Shown piece after piece: positions 63,462-64,000 of a stretch of DNA of 64,000 nt; position 1 is the first letter of the stretch, and each line of letters begins with the position of its first letter. The stretch spans positions 47,824 through 111,823 of the forward strand of contig NZ_AXWV01000006.1 in NCBI RefSeq assembly GCF_000482845.1, written 5' to 3'. The position numbers and the translations under genes were made by a program. The stretch is from Anaerobiospirillum succiniciproducens DSM 6400. Lineage in GTDB: Bacteria > Pseudomonadota > Gammaproteobacteria > Enterobacterales > Succinivibrionaceae. The notes under the pieces were generated by a model. The model ran no database searches. It was not told the origin of the DNA and saw only the letters and a program-made list of their open reading frames with translations.

Positions 63462-63815
63462 TTAACCGCCTAAGAGATTAAGCGCTACAGTAGGACGCTG
63501 ATTAGCCTGGCTAAGAATAGTCTGAGAGGCCTGCTGGATAATCTGGTTCTGAGTTAAAGCTGCGGTCTCAGATGCAAAGTCTGTGTCACGGATACGTGAG
63601 CGTGCATCAGACTCATTCTCAGCAATAGAGCTCTGATTGCGGATGGTGCTTTCCATACGATTTTGGATCATTTTTGCGACATCTTTGATTGCAAAAATGA
63701 GCTCTTCAACTAACTTCGAAACCCAATTATTATTTTGTCGCAAATTCTCGAATACAAAATTTGTCATAGGAGCAAATTCTCTCTTTTTGGCGACGGTTTC
63801 AATGCCATAATTCAA
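63462..63815 (-). pseudogene. chimeric flagellin remnant (C-terminal 68 residues only)
   Basis: The C-terminal part (IQNRMESTIRNQSSIAENES through ILSQANQRPTVALNLLGG) is nearly identical to the full flagellin, with S to A and S to N changes. It is joined at about 63669 to an unrelated 49-residue N-terminus (TNFVFENLRQNNNWVSKLVE, ELIFAIKDVAKM). The D0/D1 N-terminal region needed for assembly is missing. The only in-frame upstream start is TTG at 63815, and the first ATG (at about 63767) lacks a ribosome site. Likely a non-functional remnant or a donor for gene conversion. The origin of the fused part is unknown. Confidence 0.7.
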
Positions 63816-63858
63816 TAAACAAATTTACATACGCTACGTATATTATCACCATATGTGA

Positions 63859-63874
63859 GGTGATGTACGTCACT
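63859..63874. promoter_or_regulatory. CRP-like palindrome
   Basis: GGTGA-TGTACG-TCACT, four of five consensus bases in each half of TGTGA-N6-TCACA, upstream of the flagellin remnant and of whatever gene lies to the right. A TTGACA follows at 63883. Its target is not certain because the window ends. Confidence 0.4.
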
Positions 63875-64000
63875 AAGCTGGTATTGACAATTAATGACAT
63901 TTGTGCTTATTCATTAAAATGTCAAAAGCAAGACGTAACAAAGCGATGCTGTATTTCTACAACATTAGAAAGCACATAATATGCCAACATATAATACTAT

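Overview
The window looks like chromosome from a gut or rumen gammaproteobacterium of the Aeromonadales/Succinivibrionaceae type. The evidence is a CRP almost identical to the enterobacterial protein, DusC, MepA, MYG1, DUF1189 and flagellin genes, together with moderate-to-low GC, very long repeat-filled intergenic gaps and DUF1703-type AAA-ATPases. Genus cannot be fixed from sequence alone. No tRNA, rRNA or CRISPR array was seen.

Layout. 0-2 kb: the 5' end of fabA at the window edge, then crp. 2-9 kb: two large unrecognised genes, a 1.4 kb gap full of palindromes and short repeats, a small Mrr-like nuclease gene, and three 105-bp structured repeats. 9.9-11.8 kb: a GC-rich fragment carrying Clostridia-type genes (truncated TnpV, DUF6809, RhuM and a decayed zinc-ribbon gene), most likely an inter-phylum transfer. 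11.9-16.0 kb: two paralogous AAA-ATPase/PD-(D/E)XK proteins.

16.3-42.0 kb is the main interest: about 26 kb of minus-strand genes that read as one elaborate conflict/defence system. Upstream lies a TerY-P triad (TerY-type vWA, second vWA, PP2C phosphatase, Ser/Thr kinase with zinc ribbon). It is followed by a UPF1-like SF1 helicase, a winged-helix-like protein, a coiled-coil/McrB-type AAA+ ATPase and a very large DUF2357-like protein with a possible Hsp70-like middle. Then comes a three-gene module present in two tandem copies: an unknown protein, a Ycf46-type AAA+ ATPase, and a candidate effector with a nuclease-like core and a C-terminal glycine-zipper membrane region. A near-identical 40-bp element lies about 100-125 bp upstream of both terY and the promoter-distal module, which suggests common control. 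My working model (inference) is: the vWA/kinase/phosphatase triad senses and signals, helicase and McrB-like ATPase process nucleic acid, and the Ycf46-like ATPases hold or release nuclease/membrane effectors.

42.8-49.8 kb: one unknown gene, mepA, and about 5 kb of non-coding DNA with a GATC-dense zone, a 52-bp tandem array and a 53-bp tandem array. 49.8-64 kb: a TPS-type haemagglutinin-like exoprotein, a solitary PDDEXK_4 nuclease, a DUF1189 membrane protein, a DUF1036 secreted protein, MYG1, dusC, a secreted unknown, a full flagellin gene and a chimeric flagellin remnant. Several starts were moved to internal codons because Shine-Dalgarno spacing supports them.
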